Source: an uncultured Oscillospiraceae bacterium (lineage in GTDB: Bacteria > Bacillota > Clostridia > Oscillospirales > Oscillospiraceae). Taken from it: 58,633 bases of DNA. The stretch covers positions 1-58,633 of the forward strand of contig CANPYX010000011.1 of assembly GCA_947588955.1 (NCBI GenBank). Direction: 5' to 3'. Below, piece by piece: positions 38,451 to 47,968 of this stretch (positions are counted from its first letter, which is position 1; each line of letters starts with the position of its first letter). The position numbers and the translations under genes were made by a program. The notes beneath the pieces are model-generated. The model saw nothing but the letters and a program-made list of their open reading frames with translations, ran no database searches and had not been told where the DNA came from.

Positions 38451-39734
38451 TCACCTTTTTCCGTCACCGCCGCAGGTGGAGCAGTCCACGCGTCCGCTGC
38501 CGTGGCAGGTGAAGCAGTTGCCTGTCCCGCCGTAGCCGTACCGCGTCAGGCCGTTGCCTCCGCAGGAGGGGCAGAAGACCTTGCCGGTCCCGCCGCACCT
38601 GGTGCACTCGCTGGGGACGCCGCCGGAGCTTTCTGTCGGTGTCTCGCCGGGGTGGACCGTCTCCAATATGCCGTCCAGATATTTACTGCCGTCAAAACGG
38701 TCCGTCAGGCTTTGGGAGTATCTGTCGCCATAGTCCTCAAACGTAAAGCCGTTGGGCGCGTACCAGATGTTCAGCGCGGTATAATCGTAGTAGCTCTTAA
38801 CGTTCGAGTACGAGATGTAGAGCGAGCATTTCGGGTCGCTGTCCTTGTAAAAGCTCACCTGTCCCACCGGCTTATCCCCGGTGTAGTCGAATTTACACCA
38901 GGCGGAAACCTCGCCGCTGCTGCTTGTAATGCTGTCCTGCTCCTTGACGCTGAGCCCGTACCGCGGATCGGACACAAGCCGGACGTAAGCCTCCGCCGGG
39001 GCAAGGTCCTGGCCCTTGTAGTTGAAGGTTATGTAAACCTGGCTCCCGTCGGACTTGGCGTCGTAATTGTAGGACAGGTCCCCGTTAAAGAAGGAGTACG
39101 GGTCCGGAAGGGTGCCATCCCGATCCTCGATTTCAGGCTCCGGCTCCGGTTCCGGTTCGGGTTCGGGCTTTGCTTCCGGCTGCGGCTTTTGCTCAGGCTC
39201 CGGTTTTTGTTCTGGCTCAGGCTTTTGCTCTGTCTCCGGTTTTTGCTCTGGCTCAGGCGTCTGCTCGGGCTGGGAAACGGGATCGTTTTCCGGCTCGGCG
39301 GCGCTGCTTTCAGGGTCGTAAACCTCCGGTGAATCGACTATTTTGAACTTTGCCGCGTGCCTGTCCCACGGGTCTAGGCGGATGGCCAGTTCGTCGTAAG
39401 ATATATCCAGAATAATATTTTCATCAGTGCTGCCGCTCTCCGGAGTCAGATAGAGATCATCGGTGCCACGCTTTATATCAATGGTAAAGCCGTATTCCTC
39501 CACCAGCAGGTCCGCGTAGGCGCGGCAGGCGGTTTTCACCTCGTCGCTGCGCAAATAGAAATGATACGTCCTGTCCTCTCCCGCCCTGCGGACAGCCACG
39601 TCCTTAAAAAACTGGTCCGGGTCAGGCAGGTCGTAGGTCGGCTTACCGCATGCGGCGAGGGACAAAAGGAGGATAACGGCGAGGCCCAGGGCGGCTATGC
39701 GCTTTTGGACGGCGGCGCTTTTTCGGCTTCTCAT
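38451..39734 (-). CDS. Lipoprotein with Pro/Glu-rich linker and DnaJ-like zinc fingers
   Basis: 427-aa predicted lipoprotein (lipobox LSLAACG near residue 30). Two related beta-rich regions flank a low-complexity linker of PEQKPEPEQ repeats, and the C-terminus has four CxxCxG units (CTRCGGTG, CPSCGGNG, CFTCHGSG, CSTCGGDG), the zinc-binding pattern of DnaJ. Zinc fingers of this type are normally cytoplasmic; here the protein should be outside the membrane. Function unknown. Confidence 0.75.
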   Translation of the reverse strand: MRSRKSAAVQKRIAALGLAVILLLSLAACGKPTYDLPDPDQFFKDVAVRRAGEDRTYHFYLRSDEVKTACRAYADLLVEEYGFTIDIKRGTDDLYLTPESGSTDENIILDISYDELAIRLDPWDRHAAKFKIVDSPEVYDPESSAAEPENDPVSQPEQTPEPEQKPETEQKPEPEQKPEPEQKPQPEAKPEPEPEPEPEPEIEDRDGTLPDPYSFFNGDLSYNYDAKSDGSQVYITFNYKGQDLAPAEAYVRLVSDPRYGLSVKEQDSITSSSGEVSAWCKFDYTGDKPVGQVSFYKDSDPKCSLYISYSNVKSYYDYTALNIWYAPNGFTFEDYGDRYSQSLTDRFDGSKYLDGILETVHPGETPTESSGGVPSECTRCGGTGKVFCPSCGGNGLTRYGYGGTGNCFTCHGSGRVDCSTCGGDGKR

Positions 39735-39806
39735 CTTCAACACCCCTTTTGTCCGATTATAGCAGAAAACCGGTCGGAGGGCAATAGGTCCGGCCGGTTA
39801 TTTGGT

Positions 39807-40553
39807 TCACAGCCGGCGCGCGGCGATAAATATTCGCTGCTCGTTCTCACGCGGCGGCGCGTCGAGGAGCTCGGCGAAGGTCTGTATCTCGCCAAAGCCG
39901 TGGACGCGAAGCTCGTAGGCGAGGCTCTCCGGCGTGTGGATGTACTCCGTATGCTCCTCGCTCCCCCGATCCCAGGCGCCGTCCCCGCGGAGGGTGAAGA
40001 TGTCCATGCCGTAATTCATGGCGTCCCTTTCCTCGGAAAGCTGGGCGCTCCACACGCAGAAGGCGTCCTCCGTCTCGTCCATGAACATCTGCCCATCCAG
40101 GCTCAGGAGCTTTTCGGGGGTGTTTACGTCAAAGACAAAAACCCCGCCCGGCTCCACAAAAAGGCGTAGTCTTTCAAAGACCCGGCCCAGTGAGCCCGGC
40201 GGAAGATAATTTATGCTGTCAAGGGATGAGACAGCGGCGGAGACTGTACCGAAAAGGTCCAGCTCCTCCATGGTCTGGTTCAAAAATACGGGAGGAATCG
40301 TCAGTCCCGCGTCCGCAGTCTTTTCCGCCGCGACGGAGAGCATTTCCGCGGAGCCGTCCGTACCAATCATCTCATAGCCGCGGCGGGCAAGCTCCAGCGT
40401 CAGCGTACCGGTGCCGCAGGCAAGGTCCAGGACGAGTCCGGGGACAACGCCGTATTTTTTGAAGATGAGCTCATAAAAATCGGCAAATCTGCCGTAGGGC
40501 ACATCGTAGGTGAAGTCGTCGTACCGATGGGCGAGGGACAGGTAGCGGCTCAC
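39807..40553 (-). CDS. Class I SAM-dependent methyltransferase
   Basis: 248-aa methyltransferase with N-terminal YDDFTYDVPYGRFADFYE and SAM motif I VLDLACGTGTLTLELARRG, motif II MIGTDGSAEML and SSLDSINYLPP. Gram-positive family of unknown substrate, commonly adjacent to yerC. GTG start at 40553 follows immediately on the YerC stop, implying coupling. Confidence 0.88.
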   Translation of the reverse strand: MSRYLSLAHRYDDFTYDVPYGRFADFYELIFKKYGVVPGLVLDLACGTGTLTLELARRGYEMIGTDGSAEMLSVAAEKTADAGLTIPPVFLNQTMEELDLFGTVSAAVSSLDSINYLPPGSLGRVFERLRLFVEPGGVFVFDVNTPEKLLSLDGQMFMDETEDAFCVWSAQLSEERDAMNYGMDIFTLRGDGAWDRGSEEHTEYIHTPESLAYELRVHGFGEIQTFAELLDAPPRENEQRIFIAARRL

Positions 40554-40849
40554 TTGCCCTCGTCCTCCTCCAGGCGCTTGAAGATCACGTCGTAGCCGTC
40601 GTTGCCGTATCTGAGGGAGCGGTTGACGCGGCTGATGGTGGCGCTGGAGGCGCCGGTCTTTTCAAGGATGTCGTTATAGATGAGTCCCTGGTGCAGAAGC
40701 TCCGCAACCTGGAATCGCTGCTCCATGGCGCGAAGCTCGGAAATACTGCAAAGATCGTCAAAAAAACGCTTGCACTCGTCGATGGACCGGAGCTTCATGA
40801 TTGCCTTGTACAGATCCTCATTCCTGGGCTGGTCGGTGTTCTTATTCAT
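40550..40849 (-). CDS. YerC/YecD family TrpR-related regulator
   Basis: 99-aa helix-turn-helix protein of the Trp repressor superfamily. Recognisable: ELRAMEQRFQVAELLHQGLIYNDILEKTGASSATISRV (residues about 39-76, read as two adjacent motifs) and SLRYGNDGYD. Target genes and ligand are unknown. It precedes the methyltransferase in the same operon. Confidence 0.92.
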   Translation of the reverse strand: MNKNTDQPRNEDLYKAIMKLRSIDECKRFFDDLCSISELRAMEQRFQVAELLHQGLIYNDILEKTGASSATISRVNRSLRYGNDGYDVIFKRLEEDEGK

Positions 40850-40949
40850 TTTTACTCCTTTCCCTTTTTGCCGTTTCGCGGCGGCGCGCTTGTCCTTTTT
40901 CTATGTTGCCGTTTATTCTTTCCACTCCCGTCCAAAGGGCGGAGGTCGG

Positions 40950-42683
40950 TCACTTTTTCGGCGTATCGGAGGCGCTTCCAGCGGTCTTTGCCGCCTCCTC
41001 TTCCTCCAGTACGCGGTAAGCCACCTTGCCCACCAATGTCTTGGGGAGCTCGTCGCGGAACTCCAGCTCCCTGGGCATGGCGTATTTTGCTATGTTCTTG
41101 CGGCAGTGGGCGAGTATCGCTTCCTTTGTCTCGTTGTTTTTGGGGACGCCGGGCTTGAGCATCACGAACGCCTTTACCCTCTGCATCCTGTAATCGTCCT
41201 TGACCCCGATGACGCAGCTCATTTGGACGAGCTCGCAGGCGTCGATGATGTTCTCAAGCTGGGCGGGGTAGACGTTGTAGCCGGCGGTGATTATCATGCG
41301 CTTGGCGCGGCCCTTGAAGTAGACGAAGCCCTCGTCGTCCATGGTGCCCAGGTCGCCGGTGTAGACCCATGTGAGCCCGTCGTCGTGGCGGCGGAGGGTC
41401 TGGGCGGTCTCCTCCGGGTGCTTTATATACTCCCGCATGACGGTGGGGCCGGAGAGAAGTATCTCCCCCTCCTCGCCGTAGGGCAGCTCCTCGTCCGTGC
41501 CGGGCTTTACTATTTTGATGTAGGTGTCGGGGAAGGGAAGGCCGATAGAGCCCTCCTTGTAAATGTGCGGGGGCGTCAGGCAGCAGGCGGTGACGGTCTC
41601 GGTGGTGCCGTAGCCCTCCCGCACCTGGATGGCGCAGTGGTGGTCATAGAGGAACTTGTCCATCTTTTTCTTCAGCTCAATGGACAGGGAATCGCCGCCG
41701 GAAAACACGCCCTTCAGTGAGCTTAGGTCGGTCTTTTCCATGCTGGGCAGGCGCAGGAGCGCCTCAAACAGCGTGGGGACGCCGGCAATGAAGTTGCACT
41801 TTTCCTTTACTATCAGCTTGCCGTAGCTCTTGGGGGTGAAGCGCGGGACAAGGAGGCACCTGCCGCCGCTGGCGAGCATGGTGTGGATACAGACGCCCAG
41901 CCCGAAGCCGTGGAACACGGGCATCGCGGCAAGCATCTTGTCGCCGGGGCGGAACATGGGGTTCACCGCGATGACCTGGGCGGCAAGGGCGTTGAAGTTG
42001 TAGTTTGTCAGCAGTATGCCCTTGGTTGTACCTGTGGTACCGCCGGAGTAGAGGATGACGGCGGGGTCCGTGCCCTTCTTTTGCGCCGCGAAATTCCAGA
42101 AGCAGGCGTTGCCCAGCCTTACGAAGTCGTTCCACATTATCACCGGCGCGTCGGAGGGGATCTTCGCTATCTTCCGTCCCTCGGTGAGCATATAGCCGGT
42201 CTTTAAGGGCTGTGCCAGCTCGTCCTTTATGCGGGCGATTATCACGTTGACGATGGAGGTGTTTTGGCGTATCGCCTCTATCTTGTGATAGAACTGGTCG
42301 AGGGTTATGACGGTGACGGATTTTGACTCATTGAGGTAGAACTGTATCTCGTTCTCGCTGGAAAGCGGGTGGATCATGTTAGCGATTGCTCCCACGCGGT
42401 TGACGGCATAAAACATATAGATCGCCTGGGGGCAGTTGGGCAGGGCTATAGTGACCCTGTCGTCCTCTCTGACGCCGATGGTGCGCAGCGCCTTGGCGCA
42501 CTGGTCGATCATCTCCATCATGCGCCGGTAGGTGGTGGGCCTGCCCATGAAGTCAAAGGCGACGAAATCGGGGTACTTCTTCGCCGTATTCGCCACCATG
42601 TCGTAAAGCGAGCCGTTAAAGTATTCAAGGTGCGACGGCATGTCCCCCAGGCTCTTGAGCCATGGCATTTTCGGTTCGCTCAT
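40950..42683 (-). CDS. AMP-dependent acyl-CoA synthetase/ligase
   Basis: 577-aa member of the ANL superfamily activating a carboxylate with ATP. P-loop YSGGTTGTTKG at about residue 195, core VREGYGTTETVTACC, YTGDLG and the C-terminal lysine region near PKTLVGKVAYR. Closest by feel to long-chain fatty-acid ligases. Follows the E2-like acyltransferase gene with a 1-bp overlap, implying a joint reaction: ligase makes acyl-CoA, partner transfers or uses it. Confidence 0.92.
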   Translation of the reverse strand: MSEPKMPWLKSLGDMPSHLEYFNGSLYDMVANTAKKYPDFVAFDFMGRPTTYRRMMEMIDQCAKALRTIGVREDDRVTIALPNCPQAIYMFYAVNRVGAIANMIHPLSSENEIQFYLNESKSVTVITLDQFYHKIEAIRQNTSIVNVIIARIKDELAQPLKTGYMLTEGRKIAKIPSDAPVIMWNDFVRLGNACFWNFAAQKKGTDPAVILYSGGTTGTTKGILLTNYNFNALAAQVIAVNPMFRPGDKMLAAMPVFHGFGLGVCIHTMLASGGRCLLVPRFTPKSYGKLIVKEKCNFIAGVPTLFEALLRLPSMEKTDLSSLKGVFSGGDSLSIELKKKMDKFLYDHHCAIQVREGYGTTETVTACCLTPPHIYKEGSIGLPFPDTYIKIVKPGTDEELPYGEEGEILLSGPTVMREYIKHPEETAQTLRRHDDGLTWVYTGDLGTMDDEGFVYFKGRAKRMIITAGYNVYPAQLENIIDACELVQMSCVIGVKDDYRMQRVKAFVMLKPGVPKNNETKEAILAHCRKNIAKYAMPRELEFRDELPKTLVGKVAYRVLEEEEAAKTAGSASDTPKK

Positions 42684-43555
42684 CAGTAATCAACCTCCTC
42701 GGTCATCGGTCTTTCCAGCAGCTCCGGATTCTGGAGAAGGTGCTTCAGAAGGCGGACAGACTTGGAATAATAGTATCCGTCGGCAAGGCGCTCGTCGATG
42801 GTGAGCCCCAGATCCAGGGTCTCTCGCATCTCATAGGTGCCGTCGGTGTTGAAAACAGGATTCATCGCTTTCTCGCCTATTATGCAGAAAAGCGAGCAGG
42901 TACCCCAGTTGGTCAGGTGGTGGTAGCCGGACTTGAGCTTGATGGAGCCCAGATTCGAGATTATCACAGAGGCGTAGTAGGGGTCCGTGGCGATAAGCAC
43001 CTTGGGGCACCAGCCGTGACGGTCAAGGAAGGTGACGAAGTGCACCGCGGTCTTGCTCACAAACCTGGGGAGCTTTGTGAAAAACTCCATGGAGTCGGTG
43101 CTCCTGTCCTTCTGCTCACTGCGGCAGAACATCACCTGGCTCTTGATGTAGTCGTGAATGGTGTCAATAGTGTCCCCATCCTTCGAGTGGACGAACGCCA
43201 GCGCCTCGGCGCCGGTGTCGGCAAATCGCTTTTTCACCACGAAGGAGGCGGATACCTCGTTGCGCTGGTACATGTTCTTATTCTGTATGAACCTGTTGAG
43301 CTTTGGGCGGAGGGTTATTGTCTTTACCAGCGCCGCCAGGATCACGTGAAAAAGGGTGTAGGGGAACTCAGTTTCGTTTTCGTTCTTTTTGGCAAGATAG
43401 GCGTTCAGGTTCGTAAGGTCTATGCGCTCGGAGATGTACGCCTCGTTGTCGCAGCGGTTCGGATAAAGGAGGGGAGTGACAAAATGCATGGCGTCCAGGT
43501 CGCGGATAAGCCTTCCGTCCTTCCTGTCGCCAAAACGTCTCTTGGTTTTTTCCAC
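42683..43555 (-). CDS. 2-oxoacid dehydrogenase E2-like acyltransferase domain protein
   Basis: 290-aa protein with the chloramphenicol-acetyltransferase/E2 catalytic fold but no lipoyl or E1/E3-binding domain. Fold marks: HVILAALVKTITLRPKLNRF, ASVIISNLGSI and the C-terminal LGLTIDERLADGYYYSKS. In true E2/CAT enzymes the last element is HxxxDG; here Glu occupies the His position (ERLADG), so classical catalysis is doubtful. Operon partner of the AMP ligase. Confidence 0.82.
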   Translation of the reverse strand: MEKTKRRFGDRKDGRLIRDLDAMHFVTPLLYPNRCDNEAYISERIDLTNLNAYLAKKNENETEFPYTLFHVILAALVKTITLRPKLNRFIQNKNMYQRNEVSASFVVKKRFADTGAEALAFVHSKDGDTIDTIHDYIKSQVMFCRSEQKDRSTDSMEFFTKLPRFVSKTAVHFVTFLDRHGWCPKVLIATDPYYASVIISNLGSIKLKSGYHHLTNWGTCSLFCIIGEKAMNPVFNTDGTYEMRETLDLGLTIDERLADGYYYSKSVRLLKHLLQNPELLERPMTEEVDY

Positions 43556-43676
43556 CGTGCCGTGCCTCCTGATTCTTTCTTTAAATCAGTATAAATAATA
43601 GCACCGATACAAATAAAAGTCAACGATTTCCAATAACATTTTGAGAAAATTTTACGTTATTCGACAGCGATTTATG

Positions 43677-43705
43677 TTGAAAATCGTGGGAAAATGATAT
43701 ATAAT
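43677..43705 (+). promoter_or_regulatory. Promoter of the S-layer protein gene
   Basis: TTGAAA (43677-43682), 17-bp spacer, TATAAT (43700-43705), about 42 bp before the ATG with GGGGAGG upstream of it. Confidence 0.75.
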
Positions 43706-43746
43706 TTATTCGGTTTTCAACGCTTGACTATCGGGGAGGCGTACTT

Positions 43747-45540
43747 ATGGGAAAACGGGTCCTGACCTTTGCCGCTGCCGCCGTGCTTGCCTTCATCGTC
43801 TGCGTCCCCGCCGGCGCCTCAGGCGCGAGGGAGACTACCAACATAAACGCTCAAAATTACCTCACCTGGGACGCCTCGCCCGTGAGCTCCTACCTCTTTT
43901 CGGGTCCCGACGGCCACCTCACCAGGGTGGAGCGCCCCGGCACGGAGCCTTGGGCGATTGTTGAGGAGTACGACAGCGAATACAGGCTCATAAAGCGGCT
44001 TGAGGTACCCCTTGAGCTCCCCTTCTGGGGCGGGTTCTTCGCCGGGGAGGAGTATAACTTCTTCGTGTTCGGACAGTCGAATCCCGTGGAGAGCGACAGC
44101 GTTGAGGTCATACGGGTGGTCAAATACTCCAAGGGCTGGGAAAGGCTGGGGCAGGCGTCACTGAAGGGCGCCAACACCTCCCGCCCCTTTGCCTACGGGT
44201 CCCTGAGAATGGCGGAGTCCGGCGGAATGCTGTACATCCGCACCTGCCACCAGATGTACTCCGGCGGCACGGGCGTCAACGCCCCGGCAAATATGACCGT
44301 CGCCGTCCGTGAGAGCGACATGGCTGTCACCGATTCCGCCCACCTTGTGGCGGATGTGGGATGCGGATACGTTTCCCGCTCCTTCAACCAGTTCATTCTC
44401 ACCGACAGCGCGGGGCGCATAGTCGCCCTGGACCAGGGCGATAAGCACCCCATAAGGGCCGCGGCGATAAGCATTTTTTCTGCTCCGGCGGGGAGCGAGG
44501 ACATAACCTCCGGCTCCGTGACCACGGTCCCGGTCCTCAGCTACCCTCTGGGCGAGAGCGACCAGGTCACCGGCGCCAGCTTCGGCGGCTTCGGCGAGAC
44601 GGAGGCCGCTTATATAACGGCGTACAATTATGACGGCATGGGCGACAGCACCGTGAACGCCGATAGGTCGGTGTACGTCGCCGCAATTGACAAGCAGACC
44701 CTTGCGGTCACCACCCAGGCGGTATCCACCCCCGGCGCCTCCACCCCGCAGCTTGCCTGCGGCGAGGACGGCGGGTTTGTGATCTGGAACACCTGCGACG
44801 AGGACGGAACCCTCACCGACACCCTGCAATACGTGAGGTTTGACGCCACCGGAAAGCCCGGAGAGGTCATGACCGCACGGGCCCCTCTTTCCGACTGCGC
44901 TCCCCTGCTTTTGGACGGTATGGCGGTCTGGTACGTGACAGACGGCTCCGCGCCGGTGTTTTATGAGCTTTCCGAGGATGGCGTCAGCTCCGTTCCGGCG
45001 GGACTTGTCTTCTCGGATGTAGGCACTGACAGCGAATATTTTGAGGCGGTAATGTGGGCATCGGAAAACGGGATCGTCTCCGGCAATGCGGACGGGACCT
45101 TTGACACGGCGGGGTCTGTTAACCGCGGCATGATGGCGCGTATCCTCTGGAACGCCGCGTGCACCCCGGAGGTTGATATCACGAAACCACCGTTTTCCGA
45201 CGTGGACCCCGACGCCTGGTACGCCGGCGCCGTGGCGTGGTGCGCCGAAAAAGGCATTATCAGCGGCGTTGGCGACGATCACTTCAACCCTCTTGGGAGT
45301 TGTGACAGGCGCTCGGTAGTGACGCTCCTGTGGAACTACATGGACAAGCCGGAGCCCGCAATAAGCAAAAACCCGTTTTCGGACGTATCCGAAAACGCCT
45401 ACTACAAGGCCATACTCTGGGCAGCCGGTGAGGGCATGATAACCCCCGACGAAAACGGCAGGTTCTCCCCCGCCTCTCCCTGCACCAGAGGCGAGCTTGT
45501 GAGGCTGGTCTATGAGATGATCCGCGGACAGCAGCCCTGA
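43747..45540 (+). CDS. S-layer homology domain surface protein
   Basis: 597-aa exported protein (signal MGKRVLTFAAAAVLAFIVCV, cleavage after PAGASGA). The middle is a beta-rich region without recognised catalytic motif; the last 180 residues hold three SLH repeats (FSDVGTDSEYFEAVMWASE, FSDVDPDAWYAGAVAWCAE, FSDVSENAYYKAILWAAGE) that bind pyruvylated secondary wall polymer. Followed by its own terminator. Confidence 0.93.
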   Translation: MGKRVLTFAAAAVLAFIVCVPAGASGARETTNINAQNYLTWDASPVSSYLFSGPDGHLTRVERPGTEPWAIVEEYDSEYRLIKRLEVPLELPFWGGFFAGEEYNFFVFGQSNPVESDSVEVIRVVKYSKGWERLGQASLKGANTSRPFAYGSLRMAESGGMLYIRTCHQMYSGGTGVNAPANMTVAVRESDMAVTDSAHLVADVGCGYVSRSFNQFILTDSAGRIVALDQGDKHPIRAAAISIFSAPAGSEDITSGSVTTVPVLSYPLGESDQVTGASFGGFGETEAAYITAYNYDGMGDSTVNADRSVYVAAIDKQTLAVTTQAVSTPGASTPQLACGEDGGFVIWNTCDEDGTLTDTLQYVRFDATGKPGEVMTARAPLSDCAPLLLDGMAVWYVTDGSAPVFYELSEDGVSSVPAGLVFSDVGTDSEYFEAVMWASENGIVSGNADGTFDTAGSVNRGMMARILWNAACTPEVDITKPPFSDVDPDAWYAGAVAWCAEKGIISGVGDDHFNPLGSCDRRSVVTLLWNYMDKPEPAISKNPFSDVSENAYYKAILWAAGEGMITPDENGRFSPASPCTRGELVRLVYEMIRGQQP

Positions 45541-45556
45541 ATCTAAAACAAAAAAC

Positions 45557-45594
45557 CGACTGTGAAGACGCCACTTCGGGTATCTTCACAGTCG
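45557..45594. terminator. Bidirectional terminator
   Basis: 12-bp stem CGACTGTGAAGA / TCTTCACAGTCG followed by TTTTTATTT; between convergent SLH and MFS genes. Confidence 0.88.
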
Positions 45595-45597
45595 TTT

Positions 45598-46743
45598 TTA
45601 TTTCATTTTACGTATAAGTTTTACGTGAAACATTGCCATCAGCGCGGTCAAAAGCAGGAGAAACGGCGGGTAAAGCGCGGGGGTCACGTGGGACGCCAGC
45701 GCCCCGAAAAGCGGCGGAACCAGGGCGGTGCCGAGGTAAGCCGCCGCCATCTGGACGCCTATCACCGACTGGGACTTATCCGAGCCGAAGTAGGCGGGGG
45801 TGGAGTGGATCATGCAGGGGTAAACCGGCGCGCACCCCAGCCCCACAAGTACAAGCCCTGCCGCCGCCGATGAAGCTCCAAAGGGCATTAAAAGCACCGC
45901 CGCGCCCAACGCCGCCACAGCGGAGCCGGCGAAGATGAGCTGCCTGTCCGATAGCCTCAATGTGAGAAATCCGTTCAAAAACCTACCAAGGGTTATGCCG
46001 ATGTAGAAGAGGCTGGCGAAGCCCGCCGCCGTCTCCTCCCCTATCCCACGGCTCAGCACCAGGTAGCTTGCCGCCCAGAGCCCGGCGGTGCTCTCCAGGG
46101 CGCAGTAGCAGAAGAAGGTGAGTACAAAGGGAATGACGCCCGGCACCCGCAGAACCTCCGCCGCGGTCATACCGCCTCCGTTCCGTTTTTCCTCCGCCTC
46201 TCCCCTTTTCCAAAGCGGCAGGCTGAGGAACAGCGCGGCGGTGAGCAAGACCTGCAAGGCGCCGACAGCCCCGTAGCCGAAGCGCCAGGTGCGGTTTGTC
46301 AGAGCCCAGCCCATTATGTACGGCCCCGCCGCCGCGCCGATGCCCCACATGCAGTGGAGCCAGCTCATGTGCCGGCTCTCGTAATGTATGGCGGCGTAGT
46401 TGTTTATCGCCGCGTCCACCGCCCCCGCGCCCAGTCCGTAGGGCACGGCGAGGACGCACAGCGCCCAGAAGCCCGGCGCGGCGGAAAAGCCGAAAAGCGA
46501 AACCGCCGTCAGCGCCACGCTCACCGCCGTGACTGTCCCCGCCCCAAAGCGGCGGGTCATGCGGTCGGAGTTGAGGCTTGATACCACGGTTGAAACGGAG
46601 ATGATAGTCGAGACCACCCCCGCCCAACCGATACCGGCGTTCAAATCGCGGTACATCACGGGCCACCCCGCGCCGAGAAGCGCGTCGGGAAGTCCGAGGC
46701 TTATGAAGGAGAGATAGATCACGGCGAGGAGAAGATGTGTCAT
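45598..46743 (-). CDS. MFS transporter
   Basis: 381-aa transporter with twelve predicted helices. SDRMTRRFGAGTVTAVS, after helix 2, corresponds to the family DRxGRR loop. Start overlaps the stop of the aminotransferase gene upstream, so the two are co-translated. The MFS class resembles FucP/sugar-type permeases with a WxHxxWGxGA-like segment (WLHCMWGIGAA). Substrate unknown. Confidence 0.9.
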   Translation of the reverse strand: MTHLLLAVIYLSFISLGLPDALLGAGWPVMYRDLNAGIGWAGVVSTIISVSTVVSSLNSDRMTRRFGAGTVTAVSVALTAVSLFGFSAAPGFWALCVLAVPYGLGAGAVDAAINNYAAIHYESRHMSWLHCMWGIGAAAGPYIMGWALTNRTWRFGYGAVGALQVLLTAALFLSLPLWKRGEAEEKRNGGGMTAAEVLRVPGVIPFVLTFFCYCALESTAGLWAASYLVLSRGIGEETAAGFASLFYIGITLGRFLNGFLTLRLSDRQLIFAGSAVAALGAAVLLMPFGASSAAAGLVLVGLGCAPVYPCMIHSTPAYFGSDKSQSVIGVQMAAAYLGTALVPPLFGALASHVTPALYPPFLLLLTALMAMFHVKLIRKMK

Positions 46744-47906
46744 TTCCCCGCCGCTCCCCTGTATCCACTGAGTAAGAGCGGCAACCCCGCCTCAAGCTGC
46801 GCCCGCGGGCAGGCTATGTTCAGCCGGACAAAGCCGTCGTCGCCGTAGCGGAAGCCGTCATTGAGTATCGCCCCCGCCCTGTTCATGGAGGCGCACACCT
46901 CCCGTGAGCCCGCGCCGGAGGCGGATATGTCCAGCCACATGAGATATGTGCCCTCCAGCGGCGCAGCCTTCACCTCCGGCAGGTTCTCCGCAAGGAAGCC
47001 GCGAACCGCCGCGGCGTTTTTCCAAAGGTATTCGTTCTGCTCGTCTGCCCACTTTGCGCCGTACTCATACGCCGCCCGGCAGGCCGTCTGCCCCAAATTG
47101 TTGCCGCACTCGATGTGGCGTGCCTCCTTCCAGGCCTCAAGCCTCTTTCTCAGCGAGGCGGAGGGGATTATGCCGTTGGAGCACTTCAGCCCCGCCACGT
47201 TGAAGGTCTTGCTTGGGGCGGTGAGGACGATCACGTTGTCGGACGTACCCGCGTTTCCCGCGGTGAATTGGACGTGTCCCGGCATTATGAGGTCCCAGTG
47301 TATCTCGTCGGACACCAAAAGCACGCCGTTTTCCGCGCAAAGCTCCGCCACGCGCGTGACCTCCTCCCGTGTCCACACCCTGCCAACGGGGTTGTGGGGC
47401 GAGCAAAGTATCATCATACGCACGCCGGAGCGCAGGTCGCGGGAGAGGTCCTCAAAATCCATGGTGTACCGCAGGTCCCCGTCCCGCCGGAGCCTGTTCT
47501 CCACCAGTGTCCTGCCGGCGGTCTTCACCACCGAGGCAAAGGGATCGTATACGGGCGTTTGGATCAGTATCTTGTCTCCGGGGTCCGTGAAGCACCGGAC
47601 GATGTTGGCAAGCTCCGACACTATGCCGGTGGAGGGAACAATGAAGTCCGGCTCGATGTCCCAGCCGTGGCGCTCCCCCACCCATTTGCGGACGGCGTTT
47701 TTGTACTCCTCCGTGGGTACGGTGTAGCCGAAAACGCACCGTGAGGCGGCGTCGCGTATCGCCTCCACCACCTCCGGCGGGGACATGTAGTCCGAGTCCG
47801 CCACCCAGAATGGCAGGGCGTTTTCGTTGCCGAAGGCGGGTCCCCTCAGGTCCCACTTCAGCGCTCCTGAGCCGGCGCGGGGGGCGGGGGTATCAAAATC
47901 GTACAT
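46740..47906 (-). CDS. MalY/PatB family PLP aminotransferase (cystathionine beta-lyase)
   Basis: 388-aa fold type I PLP enzyme that probably cleaves cystathionine or other cysteine S-conjugates. Opening DFDTPAPRAGSGALKWD and LPFWVADSDYMSPPEV are typical of MalY/PatB; the PLP lysine is in VLTAPSKTFNVAGLK and the phosphate-binding Arg in GYGDDGFVRLNIACPR-like end. Translationally coupled to the MFS gene, suggesting import or export of an amino-acid conjugate. Confidence 0.92.
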   Translation of the reverse strand: MYDFDTPAPRAGSGALKWDLRGPAFGNENALPFWVADSDYMSPPEVVEAIRDAASRCVFGYTVPTEEYKNAVRKWVGERHGWDIEPDFIVPSTGIVSELANIVRCFTDPGDKILIQTPVYDPFASVVKTAGRTLVENRLRRDGDLRYTMDFEDLSRDLRSGVRMMILCSPHNPVGRVWTREEVTRVAELCAENGVLLVSDEIHWDLIMPGHVQFTAGNAGTSDNVIVLTAPSKTFNVAGLKCSNGIIPSASLRKRLEAWKEARHIECGNNLGQTACRAAYEYGAKWADEQNEYLWKNAAAVRGFLAENLPEVKAAPLEGTYLMWLDISASGAGSREVCASMNRAGAILNDGFRYGDDGFVRLNIACPRAQLEAGLPLLLSGYRGAAGK

Positions 47907-47968
47907 ATTCGCACCTCTTTTGTAGGATTTTCGTAATTATATCACCGGCGGCGGAAAAAGTAAATCCC

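Noticed and set aside
39112..39321. Ser/Gly-repeat protein on the plus strand
   Set aside because: It is the antisense reading of the Pro/Glu-rich linker of the lipoprotein gene.
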